This document shows, one piece after another, positions 35,406-44,339 of a DNA stretch of 64,000 nt. Below the pieces are notes generated by a model. The model was not told where the DNA came from, ran no database searches, and worked only from the letters and a program-made list of their open reading frames with translations. The position numbers and the translations under genes are program-made. Source of the DNA: Paenibacillus sp. S150 (GTDB lineage: Bacteria > Bacillota > Bacilli > Paenibacillales > Paenibacillaceae); the NCBI RefSeq assembly GCF_019352175.1, contig NZ_JACBYI010000026.1, positions 30,022 through 94,021 on the forward strand, read 5' to 3'. Position 1 is the first letter of the stretch. The number at the start of each line of letters is the position of its first letter.

Positions 35406-36443
35406 ATGACAGTTACCATCAAGGACGTGGCTAAGAAAGCGGGAGTTTCTCCCTCCACTGTATCCCGGGTGTTGTCAGGCCATCCCAGAATTAGCCTAGA
35501 AACTTCCCGTAAAGTCAAAGTGATTATGGAGGAAATGGGCTACACTCCGAATATGATGGCCAAAAGTCTGGTTTCGAAGACGACGAACAGCATTTGCATC
35601 ATTCTTCCGAAACCGGCTGAAGAGCTGTTCTCCAATTTATTTTTTATGGAATTAATCCGCGGGATTGTCACACAGTCCAGCCGTTCCGGCTATGATGTGC
35701 TGATCAGCTCCGGCGCGAATGAGAAGGAAGAGCTCGAATCCGTATCCCGCCTGCTCAAAGGCCGCCGTGTAGACGGCGTTATTCTGCTGTATTCACGCAA
35801 GGATGATGCCGTAATTGATTTTCTGGAATCAGGTGGCTACCCGTTTGTACTGGTAGGGCGAAGTGACCGCTATGAGAATATTTTATCGGTGGATAACGAT
35901 AATATCATGGCTGCTTACGACGCTACGAACCACTTGATATCCATGGGGCATGAGCGCATTGGCTTCGTGAGCGGGCCGCCCAATCTCATCGTCTCACGCG
36001 ACCGGCTGGAGGGCTACCGCAAAGCGATGTTAAACAGCGGACTGGACATGCGGGCAGAATGGATCGTTGAAGGCGAATTTCTGCAGGACAGCGGCTACAG
36101 GGCGATGTCTTTCTTCATGAATCTCCCGAACCGCCCCACAGCGCTCGTCGCCGTCGATGACATGGTCTCTTTTGGCGTACTGCGGGGGCTGAATGAACTG
36201 AAATACAAGGTTCCCGAGGATCTGGCGATCGTCAGCTTCAACAATATTCCGCTCTCGGAATTGTCCAGCCCGCCGATCAGCAGCATCGACATCGGAATTT
36301 ATCATCTTGGCTATACCGCTTCCCAGGTGCTGATCCAGAGCATCCAGAAGCCGGATAACCACGACGGATATACGAACCGGTTCGTGATTCCCCACCGCTT
36401 AATCGTACGGGAGTCGTCCATGTATTCGCCTGTAAAGAAATGA
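35406..36443 (+). CDS. LacI family regulator of maltodextrin genes (MalR-like)
   Basis: A 345-residue LacI-family repressor. The helix-turn-helix and hinge helix are TIKDVAKKAGVSPSTVSRVL and YTPNMMAKSLVSKTTNSICI; residues about 62-345 form the periplasmic-binding-like effector domain (GRRVDGVILLYSRKDDAVID, HERIGFVSGPPNLIVSRDRL, VPEDLAIVSFNNIPLSELSS). Its position inside the cluster makes it the likely ligand of the ACCGGT palindromes upstream of malE. ATAAGGAGG precedes the ATG. Confidence 0.9.
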   Translation: MTVTIKDVAKKAGVSPSTVSRVLSGHPRISLETSRKVKVIMEEMGYTPNMMAKSLVSKTTNSICIILPKPAEELFSNLFFMELIRGIVTQSSRSGYDVLISSGANEKEELESVSRLLKGRRVDGVILLYSRKDDAVIDFLESGGYPFVLVGRSDRYENILSVDNDNIMAAYDATNHLISMGHERIGFVSGPPNLIVSRDRLEGYRKAMLNSGLDMRAEWIVEGEFLQDSGYRAMSFFMNLPNRPTALVAVDDMVSFGVLRGLNELKYKVPEDLAIVSFNNIPLSELSSPPISSIDIGIYHLGYTASQVLIQSIQKPDNHDGYTNRFVIPHRLIVRESSMYSPVKK

Positions 36444-36456
36444 TTGCGGAAACAAG

Positions 36457-36491
36457 ATAAATGAAGCTGTCCAACGCTTCATTTATTTTTT
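36457..36491 (+). terminator. Terminator of the LacI-type gene
   Basis: ATAAATGAAGC and GCTTCATTTAT form a perfect 11-bp stem around 8 nt, followed by TTTTTT. Confidence 0.8.
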
Positions 36492-36501
36492 CGGGCTTTG
36501 T

Positions 36502-36513
36502 ACAAACGTTTGC
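36502..36513. promoter_or_regulatory. cre-like site upstream of pgmB
   Basis: ACAAACGTTTGC is one base from the palindrome at 34869 and lies about 315 bp before pgmB, just after the LacI gene terminator. Confidence 0.4.
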
Positions 36514-36737
36514 GCTACATAAAAATCTCACTCTGTCTGCTGAATATATCTGCTCCCGCCTGTGGTTGGGACTGACATTACATCATTTATTGCAGCCTGT
36601 GCAGGATTTCGGCACTTTGCGTACCCGGCATCCGGATTGTTGCGGCCAATGCAGGATTTCCGCCATAGCGGCGGGTCCGGCACCAGGATTGATGCACACT
36701 GTGCACATCTGCACTTTTTTCGCCCGCCCCTGAATTG

Positions 36738-36819
36738 CCCGTTAGCCAATGCTTCCGCAACCGGTTGTGACCGGAGTAAATTCAGGAAGCGGAGGCTCCT
36801 AAACCTAATTTCCAAGGAG
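36738..36819 (+). repeat. Diverged single copy of the 66-bp leader element before pgmB
   Basis: TTAGCCAATGCTTCCG, ACCGGAGTAAATTCAGGAAGC and the following GGCTCCTAAACC align in order with the GH13 leader unit (ATGCTTTCG, ACGGAGTACATTCAGGAAGC, GGCTTACAAAAC), and both end directly at the gene's AGGAGG. The copy includes a CAACCGGTTG palindrome. Confidence 0.6.
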
Positions 36820-36827
36820 GTTCCACC

Positions 36828-37490
36828 ATGCCAGAAATCAAAGCCTGCCTGTTCGATTTGGACGGAGTGCTTGTCGACACTGCCAAATATCATTTTATCG
36901 CCTGGAGAGAGCTGGCGGAGCAGCTTGGCTTCCTCTTCACCGAGCAGGACAATGAACGCCTCAAGGGCGTCAGCCGGACGGCGTCGCTGAACATTCTGCT
37001 GGAGATCGGCGGACTTACGCTGGACGAAGCCCGCAAGGCTGAGCTCGCCGGGCAGAAAAACAGCCGCTACGTTGAATACATCTCCAGGATGGACAGCTCG
37101 GAGATTCTGCCGGGCGCTCTGGATTTTCTTAAGGAATGCCGGACTCAGGGAATCCGGACAGCTCTCGGCTCTGCCAGCAAAAACGCGATGCTGATTCTCA
37201 ACAACACCGGACTTACTCCATATTTCGATGCCATCATCGACGGCACGCACACCAGTGCCGCCAAGCCCGATCCGGAGGTCTTTCTGCTTGGTGCCAAGGC
37301 TGTAAATGCCGCCCCCGGGCAGTGTGTCGTTTTCGAGGACGCCGAAGCGGGGATCACCGCCGCCGTCCGCGCCGGCATGCGCAGCGTCGGCATCGGTTCG
37401 CCTGCAACCCTGGGCGCGGCGGATTTGGTCGTCCCTTCCCTTGCGCACATCAGCGTTGCAGCGCTCCGGGAATCATTTGCAGCCGTTTGA
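36828..37490 (+). CDS. pgmB: Beta-phosphoglucomutase
   Basis: A 220-residue HAD-superfamily beta-phosphoglucomutase, converting beta-glucose-1-phosphate to glucose-6-phosphate. Catalytic motifs: LFDLDGVLVDTAKYHFIAWR (nucleophile Asp and acid/base Asp), GSASKNAMLILNNTGL, KPDPEVFLLGAKAVN and VVFEDAEAGITAAVRAGM. It sits next to the GH65 phosphorylase that produces its substrate. CAAGGAGG precedes the ATG. Confidence 0.95.
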   Translation: MPEIKACLFDLDGVLVDTAKYHFIAWRELAEQLGFLFTEQDNERLKGVSRTASLNILLEIGGLTLDEARKAELAGQKNSRYVEYISRMDSSEILPGALDFLKECRTQGIRTALGSASKNAMLILNNTGLTPYFDAIIDGTHTSAAKPDPEVFLLGAKAVNAAPGQCVVFEDAEAGITAAVRAGMRSVGIGSPATLGAADLVVPSLAHISVAALRESFAAV

Positions 37491-37544
37491 CCAACATTAA
37501 CAGTTACAGGTAAAAGTGAGTTCTTCTGCCCTACTTATTATAAA

Positions 37545-37740
37545 GAACTATTTGTGAGAACTGGAGTTGCGTGATAGCGGAACGGGCGAAAGGATTGTGA
37601 AGAAGCGCCAGCGTTCGCCTTTGTCTCCGGATGCTTACCTTCAAGCTTCGATCCGGGCATCCGGGGACAACAGCGATCGCAACAGCCTTTCGCCTGCGGA
37701 GCGGCCACACGTAACCTGCAACGCTCGAACAGATAGTTCC
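37545..37740. repeat. 196-bp long inverted repeat in the GH65 leader
   Basis: The left arm starting GAACTATTTGTGAGAACTGG pairs with the right arm ending CGCTCGAACAGATAGTTCC; internal blocks GGGCGAAAGG/CCTTTCGCCT and TCTCCGGATGC/GCATCCGGGGA also pair. The loop lies near 37634-37655. The whole hairpin ends about 30 bp before the ribosome binding site of the GH65 gene. From memory, similar sequences are scattered in Paenibacillus genomes; not verified. Confidence 0.75.
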
Positions 37741-37780
37741 ATTTATATCCTTATCCCCCATTTAAAAGGAGCCGGTACCC

Positions 37781-40099
37781 ATGAAGCAATATTTAAAAAT
37801 CGACGAATGGTCCATTATTGAAGAAGCCTTTGATCCGCAGACCCAGGAAATTTCCGAAAGCGTCTTTAGCCTCGGAAACGGGTATATGGGCGGACGCGCC
37901 AACTTTGAAGAGCAGTACAGCGGGTACAGCCTGCAGGGCAGCTATATGGCCGGCGTCTACTACCCGGACAAGACACGGGTCGGCTGGTGGAAAAACGGCT
38001 ATCCGGAGTATTTTGCCAAGGTGCTGAACAGCACGAACTGGATTGGAATCAACATTGACATCGATGGCACGCCGCTGGATTTGGCGAACTGCACTGTCAG
38101 CGAATTCCGCCGGGAGCTTAATATGAAGGAAGGCACCCTCTCCCGCAGCTTCACAGCCGCAACTGCAGAAGGCAAGGAGCTTCAGGTAGACAGCATCCGC
38201 ATGGTCAGCATGGCCCGCCGCGAAATCGGCGCGATCCGCTACACCGTCACTCCGCTTAATTTTGCCGGAGAGCTTGCCGTTACTCCTTATCTTGACGGCG
38301 ATATCAAGAACAAAGATTCCAATTACGACGAGAAATTCTGGAATGAAGTGGAGAAAAAAAGCGCACCGGACGGCGGCCATCTGACGCTGAAGACCAAAAA
38401 ACTTGATTTTCACGTGACCTCGGCCTATCTCTTCGACATTCTCGTAAATGGTGAAAAGCTAACCGGTGCCGCTGAAGCCATCGAGCGGGAAAAATATGTA
38501 GCCAGCAAAGCGGCCTTCCCGGTAAAATCCGGCGACCAGGTGGTTATTTATAAGTATGCCGCGAGCGTGACCTCCCGCAATCACGGGCTGGGCCAATTGG
38601 TCGAGGCGGCACAAAGCGCGCTGCACAGCGCCCGGGAGGCCGGTTTTGCAGCGCTGCTGACCGAACAGGCGGAGGCTTGGAGAGACAAATGGAAGGAAAG
38701 CGACATTATCATCGAAGGCGATGTTTCGGCGCAGCAGGCGATCCGGTTTAATATTTTCCAGCTGAACCAGACCTATACCGGCGAGGATGACCGGCTGAAT
38801 ATTGGACCTAAGGGCTTCACCGGGGAAAAATACGGCGGCAGCACCTACTGGGATACGGAAGCCTATTGTGTGCCATTCTATTTGAGTACTGCGGATTCCT
38901 CGATTGCCCGCAACCTGCTTATTTACCGTTACAAGCATCTGGAAAAGGCCAAGGAAAACGCCCGCAGGCTGGGCTTCAAAAAAGGCGCGCTCTACCCCAT
39001 GGTGACGATGAACGGCGAGGAATGCCACAATGAGTGGGAAATTACCTTCGAAGAAATTCACCGCAACGGCGCGATTGCCTATGCTGTCTATAACTATGTC
39101 AGCTACACCGGAGACAAAGCGTATCTCGGCCAATACGGCCTGGAGGTGCTGGTGGAGATTTCCCGCTTCTGGGAGGAACGTGTCCACTACGTGCCGCACA
39201 AGGACAAATATGTCATGCTCGGCGTGACCGGGCCGAACGAATACGAGAACAACGTCAACAATAACTGGTACACAAACCGGATGGCCGCCTGGACAATGGA
39301 ATACACGCTGGAAGCGCTGGCGTATCTGCAGGAGAATGAATCCGCCCGTTATGCGGAGCTTGCCGACAAGCTGGAGCTTGCAGAGAGTGAAACGGCGAAG
39401 TGGAACGAAATTATCGCCAAAATGTACTATGCAGCCGATGAAGAACGCAGCATCTTCCTGCAGCAGGACGGCTTCCTCGACAAGGAGCTCATTCAGGTCA
39501 GGGATGTCCTGCCCGAGAACCTGCCGCTGAATCAAAAATGGTCCTGGGACCGCATCCTGCGCTCCTGCTTCATCAAGCAGGCCGATGTGCTGCAGGGGCT
39601 CTACTTCCTTGGCGACCGGTACGATCTGGAGACCAAAAAGCGGAATTTCGACTTCTACGAGCCGATTACCGTCCATGAATCCTCCCTCTCCCCCTGCATC
39701 CATGCAATTCTCGCCTGTGAGCTGGGCTACAAGGAGAAGGCTTATGAAATGTACCTGCGCACCTCCAGACTGGATCTCGACAATTACAACAACGATACGG
39801 AAGACGGCTGCCATATCACAAGCATGGCGGGAACGTGGATGTCCATTGTGCACGGCTTCGGCGGATTGCGGGTGCAGGCAGACCGGCTGATTTTGAACCC
39901 GTCCAACCCGGGCCACTGGACGGCTTATTCGTTCAAAATCATGTTCCGCGGCTCCCGGCTGAAGGTTAACGTGACCGATGTGCAGGTTACGGTTGTCAAC
40001 GAAACCGATGTTCCGGCGTCGATCACGATTCATGGCAAGGAGTATACGGTGAACGGACTGAGCAGTGTGACCGCTGAAGGGGCACCCGTTACGGTGTAA
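37781..40099 (+). CDS. malP: GH65 maltose phosphorylase-like enzyme
   Basis: A 772-residue GH65 phosphorylase. It cleaves an alpha-glucoside (most likely maltose) with phosphate to glucose and beta-glucose-1-phosphate. The N-terminal beta-sandwich (residues about 1-270) is followed by the (alpha/alpha)6 barrel: FNIFQLNQTY, GPKGFTGEKYGGSTYWDTEA, and the catalytic acid in GVTGPNEYENNVNNNWYTNR. LNQKWSWDRILRSCFIKQAD matches maltose rather than kojibiose or trehalose phosphorylases as far as I can judge. The C-terminal domain ends near 772. AAAGGAG lies before the ATG. Confidence 0.88.
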   Translation: MKQYLKIDEWSIIEEAFDPQTQEISESVFSLGNGYMGGRANFEEQYSGYSLQGSYMAGVYYPDKTRVGWWKNGYPEYFAKVLNSTNWIGINIDIDGTPLDLANCTVSEFRRELNMKEGTLSRSFTAATAEGKELQVDSIRMVSMARREIGAIRYTVTPLNFAGELAVTPYLDGDIKNKDSNYDEKFWNEVEKKSAPDGGHLTLKTKKLDFHVTSAYLFDILVNGEKLTGAAEAIEREKYVASKAAFPVKSGDQVVIYKYAASVTSRNHGLGQLVEAAQSALHSAREAGFAALLTEQAEAWRDKWKESDIIIEGDVSAQQAIRFNIFQLNQTYTGEDDRLNIGPKGFTGEKYGGSTYWDTEAYCVPFYLSTADSSIARNLLIYRYKHLEKAKENARRLGFKKGALYPMVTMNGEECHNEWEITFEEIHRNGAIAYAVYNYVSYTGDKAYLGQYGLEVLVEISRFWEERVHYVPHKDKYVMLGVTGPNEYENNVNNNWYTNRMAAWTMEYTLEALAYLQENESARYAELADKLELAESETAKWNEIIAKMYYAADEERSIFLQQDGFLDKELIQVRDVLPENLPLNQKWSWDRILRSCFIKQADVLQGLYFLGDRYDLETKKRNFDFYEPITVHESSLSPCIHAILACELGYKEKAYEMYLRTSRLDLDNYNNDTEDGCHITSMAGTWMSIVHGFGGLRVQADRLILNPSNPGHWTAYSFKIMFRGSRLKVNVTDVQVTVVNETDVPASITIHGKEYTVNGLSSVTAEGAPVTV

Positions 40100-40123
40100 T
40101 ACCAATCAAAGGAGCTAATCCGC

Positions 40124-41845
40124 ATGAACAGAACCTTTTGGAAAGAAGCCGTCGTCTATCAGATCTATCCGCGCAGCTTCCAGGACAGCAACGGGGACGG
40201 GATCGGGGATTTGCGGGGGATTATCTCCCGCCTGGATTATTTGCAGAAGCTCGGTGTCGATGTCGTCTGGCTGTCGCCGGTCTACAAGTCTCCTAACGAT
40301 GACAACGGCTACGATATCAGCGATTACGAGGATATTATGGATGAATTCGGCACCTTGAGCGATTGGGAGGAGCTGCTGGACGGGCTGCATGCACGCGGCA
40401 TCAGGCTGATGATGGACCTTGTCATCAATCATTCCTCGGATGAACACGCCTGGTTCGCCGAGTCACGCTCCTCCAAGGATAATCCTTACCGGGATTATTA
40501 TATCTGGCGTCCCGGCAGTCCGGACGGCGGATTGCCGAACAATTGGAGCTCGATCTTCAGCGGTCCGGCCTGGGAGCTGGATGAGCGGACAGGCGAATAC
40601 TATCTGCATCTGTTCTCCCGCAAGCAGCCGGATCTTAACTGGGAGAATCCGCAGCTGCGCGAGGCCCTGTACAGGATGATGGCCTTTTGGCTGGACAAAG
40701 GGGTGGACGGGCTGCGGATGGACGTCATCAACATGATCTCCAAGGTGGAAGGCCTGCCCTCCGCCTACCATGAAGGCCTTGCTCCCGGCGAGCTGGCCGG
40801 TGGCGGCGAATATTATATGAACGGCCCGCGTGTCCACGAATATCTGCAGGAGATGAACCGCAGGGTGCTCTCCAAATATGAGGTGATGACCGTTGGCGAG
40901 ACACCGGGGGCTACGGTGGAGGATGCCATCCTTTATACCGCCGAAGACCGGCATGAGCTGCAGATGGTTTTTCAATTCGAGCACATGGATGTGGACTCCG
41001 GCCCCGGCGGCAAATGGAATGTTACCCCATGGACCCTGTCGAAGCTGCGCGATATCTTGCATAAATGGCAGGCAGGCCTGGCGGACCGCGGCTGGAACAG
41101 CCTCTACCTGAACAACCATGACCAGCCCCGGATGGTTTCCAGATTCGGCAATGACGGGGAATACCGCGTAATCTCAGCCAAAATGCTCGCCACCCTGCTG
41201 CATACCCTGAAAGGCACGCCCTACATTTATCAGGGTGAAGAAATCGGCATGACGAACGTGAGCTTTCCGCGGCTTGAAGATTACAGGGATATTGAAATTC
41301 ATAACATGTACCGGGAAAAGGTAACCGAAGGCAGCGGAGATCATGATACGATCCTGAAGGCCATCCATGCCAAAGGCCGGGACAATGCCCGCACGCCCAT
41401 GCAATGGGATGCCACCGTAAATGCCGGCTTCACAGAAGGAACCCCGTGGCTGAAGGTCAATCCGCGCTATGAAGAGATCAATGTCCGGCAGGCGCTGGCC
41501 GATCCGGATTCGGTATTTTATTATTATCAGCAGCTCATCGCCTTACGCAAACAGCATCCCATTATGGTATATGGCGATTACGGGCTGCTGCTGCCGGAGC
41601 ATGAAACCATTTATGCCTATACCCGGACGCTGGAGAATGAACGCTGGCTGGTGCTGCTGAATTTCTGCGGTACCCCGCAGGCGGTGGAGCTCCCGGACGA
41701 GCTGAACGCCGTGGCCGAAACCATCATCGGCAATTATCCCGAAGAGCCCGCGGCCATGGACCGGGGAACCCTGCGGCCTTATGAAGCCAGGGTCTGCCGC
41801 CTGGGGGGGCTGGGATCGGACCTGTCTTCAATGAGCAGAGAATAA
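40124..41845 (+). CDS. GH13 oligo-1,6-glucosidase/alpha-glucosidase
   Basis: A 573-residue cytosolic GH13 alpha-glucosidase (MalL/oligo-1,6-glucosidase group). Catalytic regions: MDLVINHSSDEHAWF, DGLRMDVINMISK (nucleophile), MTVGETPGA (acid/base) and NNHDQPRMVSRFG. The QPDLNWENP segment is the form associated with alpha-1,6 and small-substrate hydrolysis. It follows the GH65 gene by 24 bp and is probably co-transcribed; AAAGGAG precedes the ATG. The C-terminus ends with a short extra tail (GLGSDLSSMSRE). Confidence 0.92.
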   Translation: MNRTFWKEAVVYQIYPRSFQDSNGDGIGDLRGIISRLDYLQKLGVDVVWLSPVYKSPNDDNGYDISDYEDIMDEFGTLSDWEELLDGLHARGIRLMMDLVINHSSDEHAWFAESRSSKDNPYRDYYIWRPGSPDGGLPNNWSSIFSGPAWELDERTGEYYLHLFSRKQPDLNWENPQLREALYRMMAFWLDKGVDGLRMDVINMISKVEGLPSAYHEGLAPGELAGGGEYYMNGPRVHEYLQEMNRRVLSKYEVMTVGETPGATVEDAILYTAEDRHELQMVFQFEHMDVDSGPGGKWNVTPWTLSKLRDILHKWQAGLADRGWNSLYLNNHDQPRMVSRFGNDGEYRVISAKMLATLLHTLKGTPYIYQGEEIGMTNVSFPRLEDYRDIEIHNMYREKVTEGSGDHDTILKAIHAKGRDNARTPMQWDATVNAGFTEGTPWLKVNPRYEEINVRQALADPDSVFYYYQQLIALRKQHPIMVYGDYGLLLPEHETIYAYTRTLENERWLVLLNFCGTPQAVELPDELNAVAETIIGNYPEEPAAMDRGTLRPYEARVCRLGGLGSDLSSMSRE

Positions 41846-41899
41846 CAGGACCGCCCTCGGAGCGGCATGATAGTATGGAGTCAAAGGGAGATGGCAAAC

Positions 41900-42760
41900 T
41901 TGGAATGGCTGATCCGCATGAAAAATGCACTGGATTATATGGAGAGCAAGATGGCTGAACCGCTGCGCATCGAGGACGTTGCCAAGGTGGCTCATGTCTC
42001 CCCTTTTCACTTCCAGCGTATGTTCGGCATGCTGACCGGAGTTACGGTGGCAGACTATATCCGCAAGCGCAGATTAACCTTGGCGGCTCAGGAGCTGGCC
42101 ATTTCAAAAATCAGGGTGCTGGATGTGGCGCTGAAATACGGATACGATTCCCCCGAGGCGTTCGCCAAAGCATTCCGCAAGGCGCATGGGCTGACGCCCT
42201 CAGCCGCGCGTGAGCCCGGAGTGCAGCTCAAAGCGTTCCCCCGCCTCTCCTTCCATCTATCATTGAAGGGAGATCAGGAAATGGAATACAGGATCGTGGA
42301 GAAAGAAGCTTTTACTGTTATCGGCAAATCTATGGAGGTTACTACACGGGACGGAGAAAATCTCCGCAGAATCCCCGCGTTTTGGAGTGAATGCAATGCG
42401 GACGGTACTTCGGATAAGCTGATTCAAACCGGCACAGGCAAAGATTGGCTCGGCATCTGTATGAGCATGGACATGAAGAAAGAGCTGCTGTCCTACTGGA
42501 TCGGAGTGGAGGGTACTCCGAAGACCGATCCGCAGGGTTATGAGACTGCAGTAATTCCGGCGGCAAGCTGGGCTGTATTCAAGTCCGTTGGCCCTATGCC
42601 TTATGCGATTCAAAATGTGTGGCAGCGGATTTTCCAGGAGTGGTTCCCGGGTACAGGCTATGAGCATGCGGGCGGACCGGAGTTCGAGCTGTATCCTCCA
42701 GGCGACACGGACGCGGAGGATTATGTATGTGAAGTGTGGATTCCGGTGATGAAGAAGTAG
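41900..42760 (+). CDS. AraC family regulator with GyrI-like effector-binding domain
   Basis: A 286-residue regulator. Two helix-turn-helix units lie at the N-terminus (LRIEDVAKVAHVSPFHFQRM and IRVLDVALKYGYDSPEAFAK), and an AraC effector-binding (GyrI-like) domain covers about residues 125-286 (YRIVEKEAFTVIGKSMEV... to DYVCEVWIPVMKK). The TTG start at 41900 has AAGGGAG nine nt upstream; the ATG at 41891 abuts that site. Similar proteins respond to cationic drugs or other small molecules; the ligand here is unknown. It is not clearly part of the maltose operon. Confidence 0.85.
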   Translation: MEWLIRMKNALDYMESKMAEPLRIEDVAKVAHVSPFHFQRMFGMLTGVTVADYIRKRRLTLAAQELAISKIRVLDVALKYGYDSPEAFAKAFRKAHGLTPSAAREPGVQLKAFPRLSFHLSLKGDQEMEYRIVEKEAFTVIGKSMEVTTRDGENLRRIPAFWSECNADGTSDKLIQTGTGKDWLGICMSMDMKKELLSYWIGVEGTPKTDPQGYETAVIPAASWAVFKSVGPMPYAIQNVWQRIFQEWFPGTGYEHAGGPEFELYPPGDTDAEDYVCEVWIPVMKK

Positions 42761-42781
42761 CAGCCTTACGTTTCTTTTTTC

Positions 42782-42815
42782 AAGACCAGCCGCCGGGAGC
42801 GGTTGGTCTTTTTTT
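42782..42815 (+). terminator. Terminator of the AraC/GyrI-like gene
   Basis: AAGACCAGCCGC pairs with GCGGTTGGTCTT, followed by a run of T. Confidence 0.8.
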
Positions 42816-42995
42816 CGCTGAAACAGGTGGTTTATGGGTCAGGCCGGGAGCGGAAATCTGGCGGAACTGACAACGCCCTCCGCTATAAAGCTATTATTTT
42901 TATTTTGAGAATCGGAGCAGCCTTGGTATAATATACAGATTAACTGGCTTATATTATGGAATATTGTCATCCGAGATCCGGTGAAGGAGAATTTC

Positions 42996-43841
42996 ATGTC
43001 TATCGTAAAAATCTTTTCAGACAGCACTTCCGATTTGCCGCAAGGCTGGAAGGACACGTATGATATCGGCATCGTCCCGCTTTACGTCGTGTTCGAGGAC
43101 GCTACTTACAAGGATGGGGTGGACATCACACCTGAGGAAGTATACCGCCGGGTAGCCGCAAACGGTGCCCTGCCGAAGACGGCGGCCCCCTCGCCTGCGG
43201 ATTTCATGGCTGCCTTTGAGCCGGTGATCAGCAGCGGAGGAGATATCGTCTATATCAGTCTTTCCTCTTCTTTATCCTCTACATATCAGAACGCACTCCT
43301 GGCTGCCGGTGAGTTCCCGGAAGGCCGGGTCCAGGTTGTTGATTCCGAGACGCTCTGCGGAGGCATTGCGCTGCTGGTGATGAAGGCCGCCCGCGCAGCC
43401 GCCAAGGGCCAAAGTGCGCCGCAAATCGCCTCCATGCTGAAGGAGTGCCGCAGCCGGGTGGAGACAGAATTTGTCGTCGATACGCTGGACTATCTGTACA
43501 TGGGCGGACGCTGCTCCGGTATGCAGAATTTCATCGGCAGCCTGCTCAAGATCCGGCCAGTGCTTCGTCTGATAGACGGCGCCATCGTGCCGGTCGGCAG
43601 GATTCGCGGCAAGAAGGAAAAGGCCGTGGAGCAGATGCTGCAGCATGCCCTGGCACATGCCGGTGAAATGGACAAGGAATTGCTTATTGTCGCCCACACA
43701 CTGGCAGAAGAGGATGCTAAATATTTAGAGAAAGTCCTGCGCGAGCAGACCGAGGTCAGTGAAATTGCCGTCATCCGCGCAGGCTGCGTAATCGGAAGCC
43801 ATTGCGGCCCCGCTACGGTAGGTCTCATGTATATGCGTTAG
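42996..43841 (+). CDS. DegV family fatty-acid-binding protein
   Basis: A 281-residue DegV/FakB-type protein. Family features: IFSDSTSDLP at the N-terminus, ALPKTAAPSPADF, ISLSSSLSSTYQNA, VVDTLDYLYMGGRCSG and the C-terminal IGSHCGPATVGLMYMR. Members bind a fatty acid and, with FakA kinase, feed exogenous fatty acids into phospholipids. The start MSIVKIF at 42996 has AAGGAG six nt upstream; the longer GTG form would overlap it. Monocistronic. Confidence 0.92.
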   Translation: MSIVKIFSDSTSDLPQGWKDTYDIGIVPLYVVFEDATYKDGVDITPEEVYRRVAANGALPKTAAPSPADFMAAFEPVISSGGDIVYISLSSSLSSTYQNALLAAGEFPEGRVQVVDSETLCGGIALLVMKAARAAAKGQSAPQIASMLKECRSRVETEFVVDTLDYLYMGGRCSGMQNFIGSLLKIRPVLRLIDGAIVPVGRIRGKKEKAVEQMLQHALAHAGEMDKELLIVAHTLAEEDAKYLEKVLREQTEVSEIAVIRAGCVIGSHCGPATVGLMYMR

Positions 43842-43924
43842 AACCCTACAAGCTGATTCCCGCTTGAATTGCAGGTTGTCTTCTTCGGGACCCGCACCAA
43901 GCGCCAACTGTATTTGCTTCCCTG

Positions 43925-44113
43925 CCCAAGTGGAAAAAGGTATCTTAATTCTCCCCACATCCCCTTTTTCGCAAACGTTAGTGGGAAAAAGTATACCTAA
44001 TCCCTCCAACTTGCCCGCTTACAGGCAAAGTTGCTTCAATTAAGGTTACTTTTTCCCACTATTCCTTCTATAGAGTGCTTATCAGTCCATTTATGTTTAC
44101 TATTTCCACTTCG
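43925..44113 (+). repeat. Dispersed element B, copy 3
   Basis: Two forward motifs (CAAGTGGAAAAAGGTATCTT near 43928; TTAGTGGGAAAAAGTATACC near 43978) followed by two inverted motifs (TTAAGGTTACTTTTTCCCAC near 44041; TTTATGTTTACTATTTCCAC near 44090). Confidence 0.75.
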
Positions 44114-44119
44114 CTTTAA

Positions 44120-44336
44120 CAAGCAGAAACGGCACCGCCGTCCTTTTAAGGGACGGTATCCGTTTCAGCGAGAAAGATAAGGCTAATTTTTAGCGTGAAA
44201 CAATAAATTCTTATCTTTTTAAGAAGAAACTTCTTCGCCGTCCTCTGAAAGAGGCGGCACCCGTTTCTCCAAAAATAGAGGGTAATTAATAGCGTAAAAC
44301 CTATAATTTCTATATTCTAAGAAAGAAACCTATTGG
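44120..44336. repeat. Tandem hairpin elements C
   Basis: Successive units with AAGCAGAAACGGC...GCCGTCC...GGACGG...CCGTTTC and a TTCTTATCTTT linker. Two hairpins are clear (about 44120-44165 and 44215-44270) and a partial third follows near 44315. Confidence 0.6.
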
Positions 44337-44339
44337 CGT

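Noticed and set aside
37531..37761. 76-codon minus-strand ORF in the malP leader
   Set aside because: It lies entirely within the long inverted repeat and has no ribosome binding site; treated as part of the repeat element.
38459..40105. 548-codon ORF antisense to the maltose phosphorylase gene
   Set aside because: Shadow of a long GC-rich gene; no ribosome binding site and no similarity, while the sense strand has full GH65 motifs.
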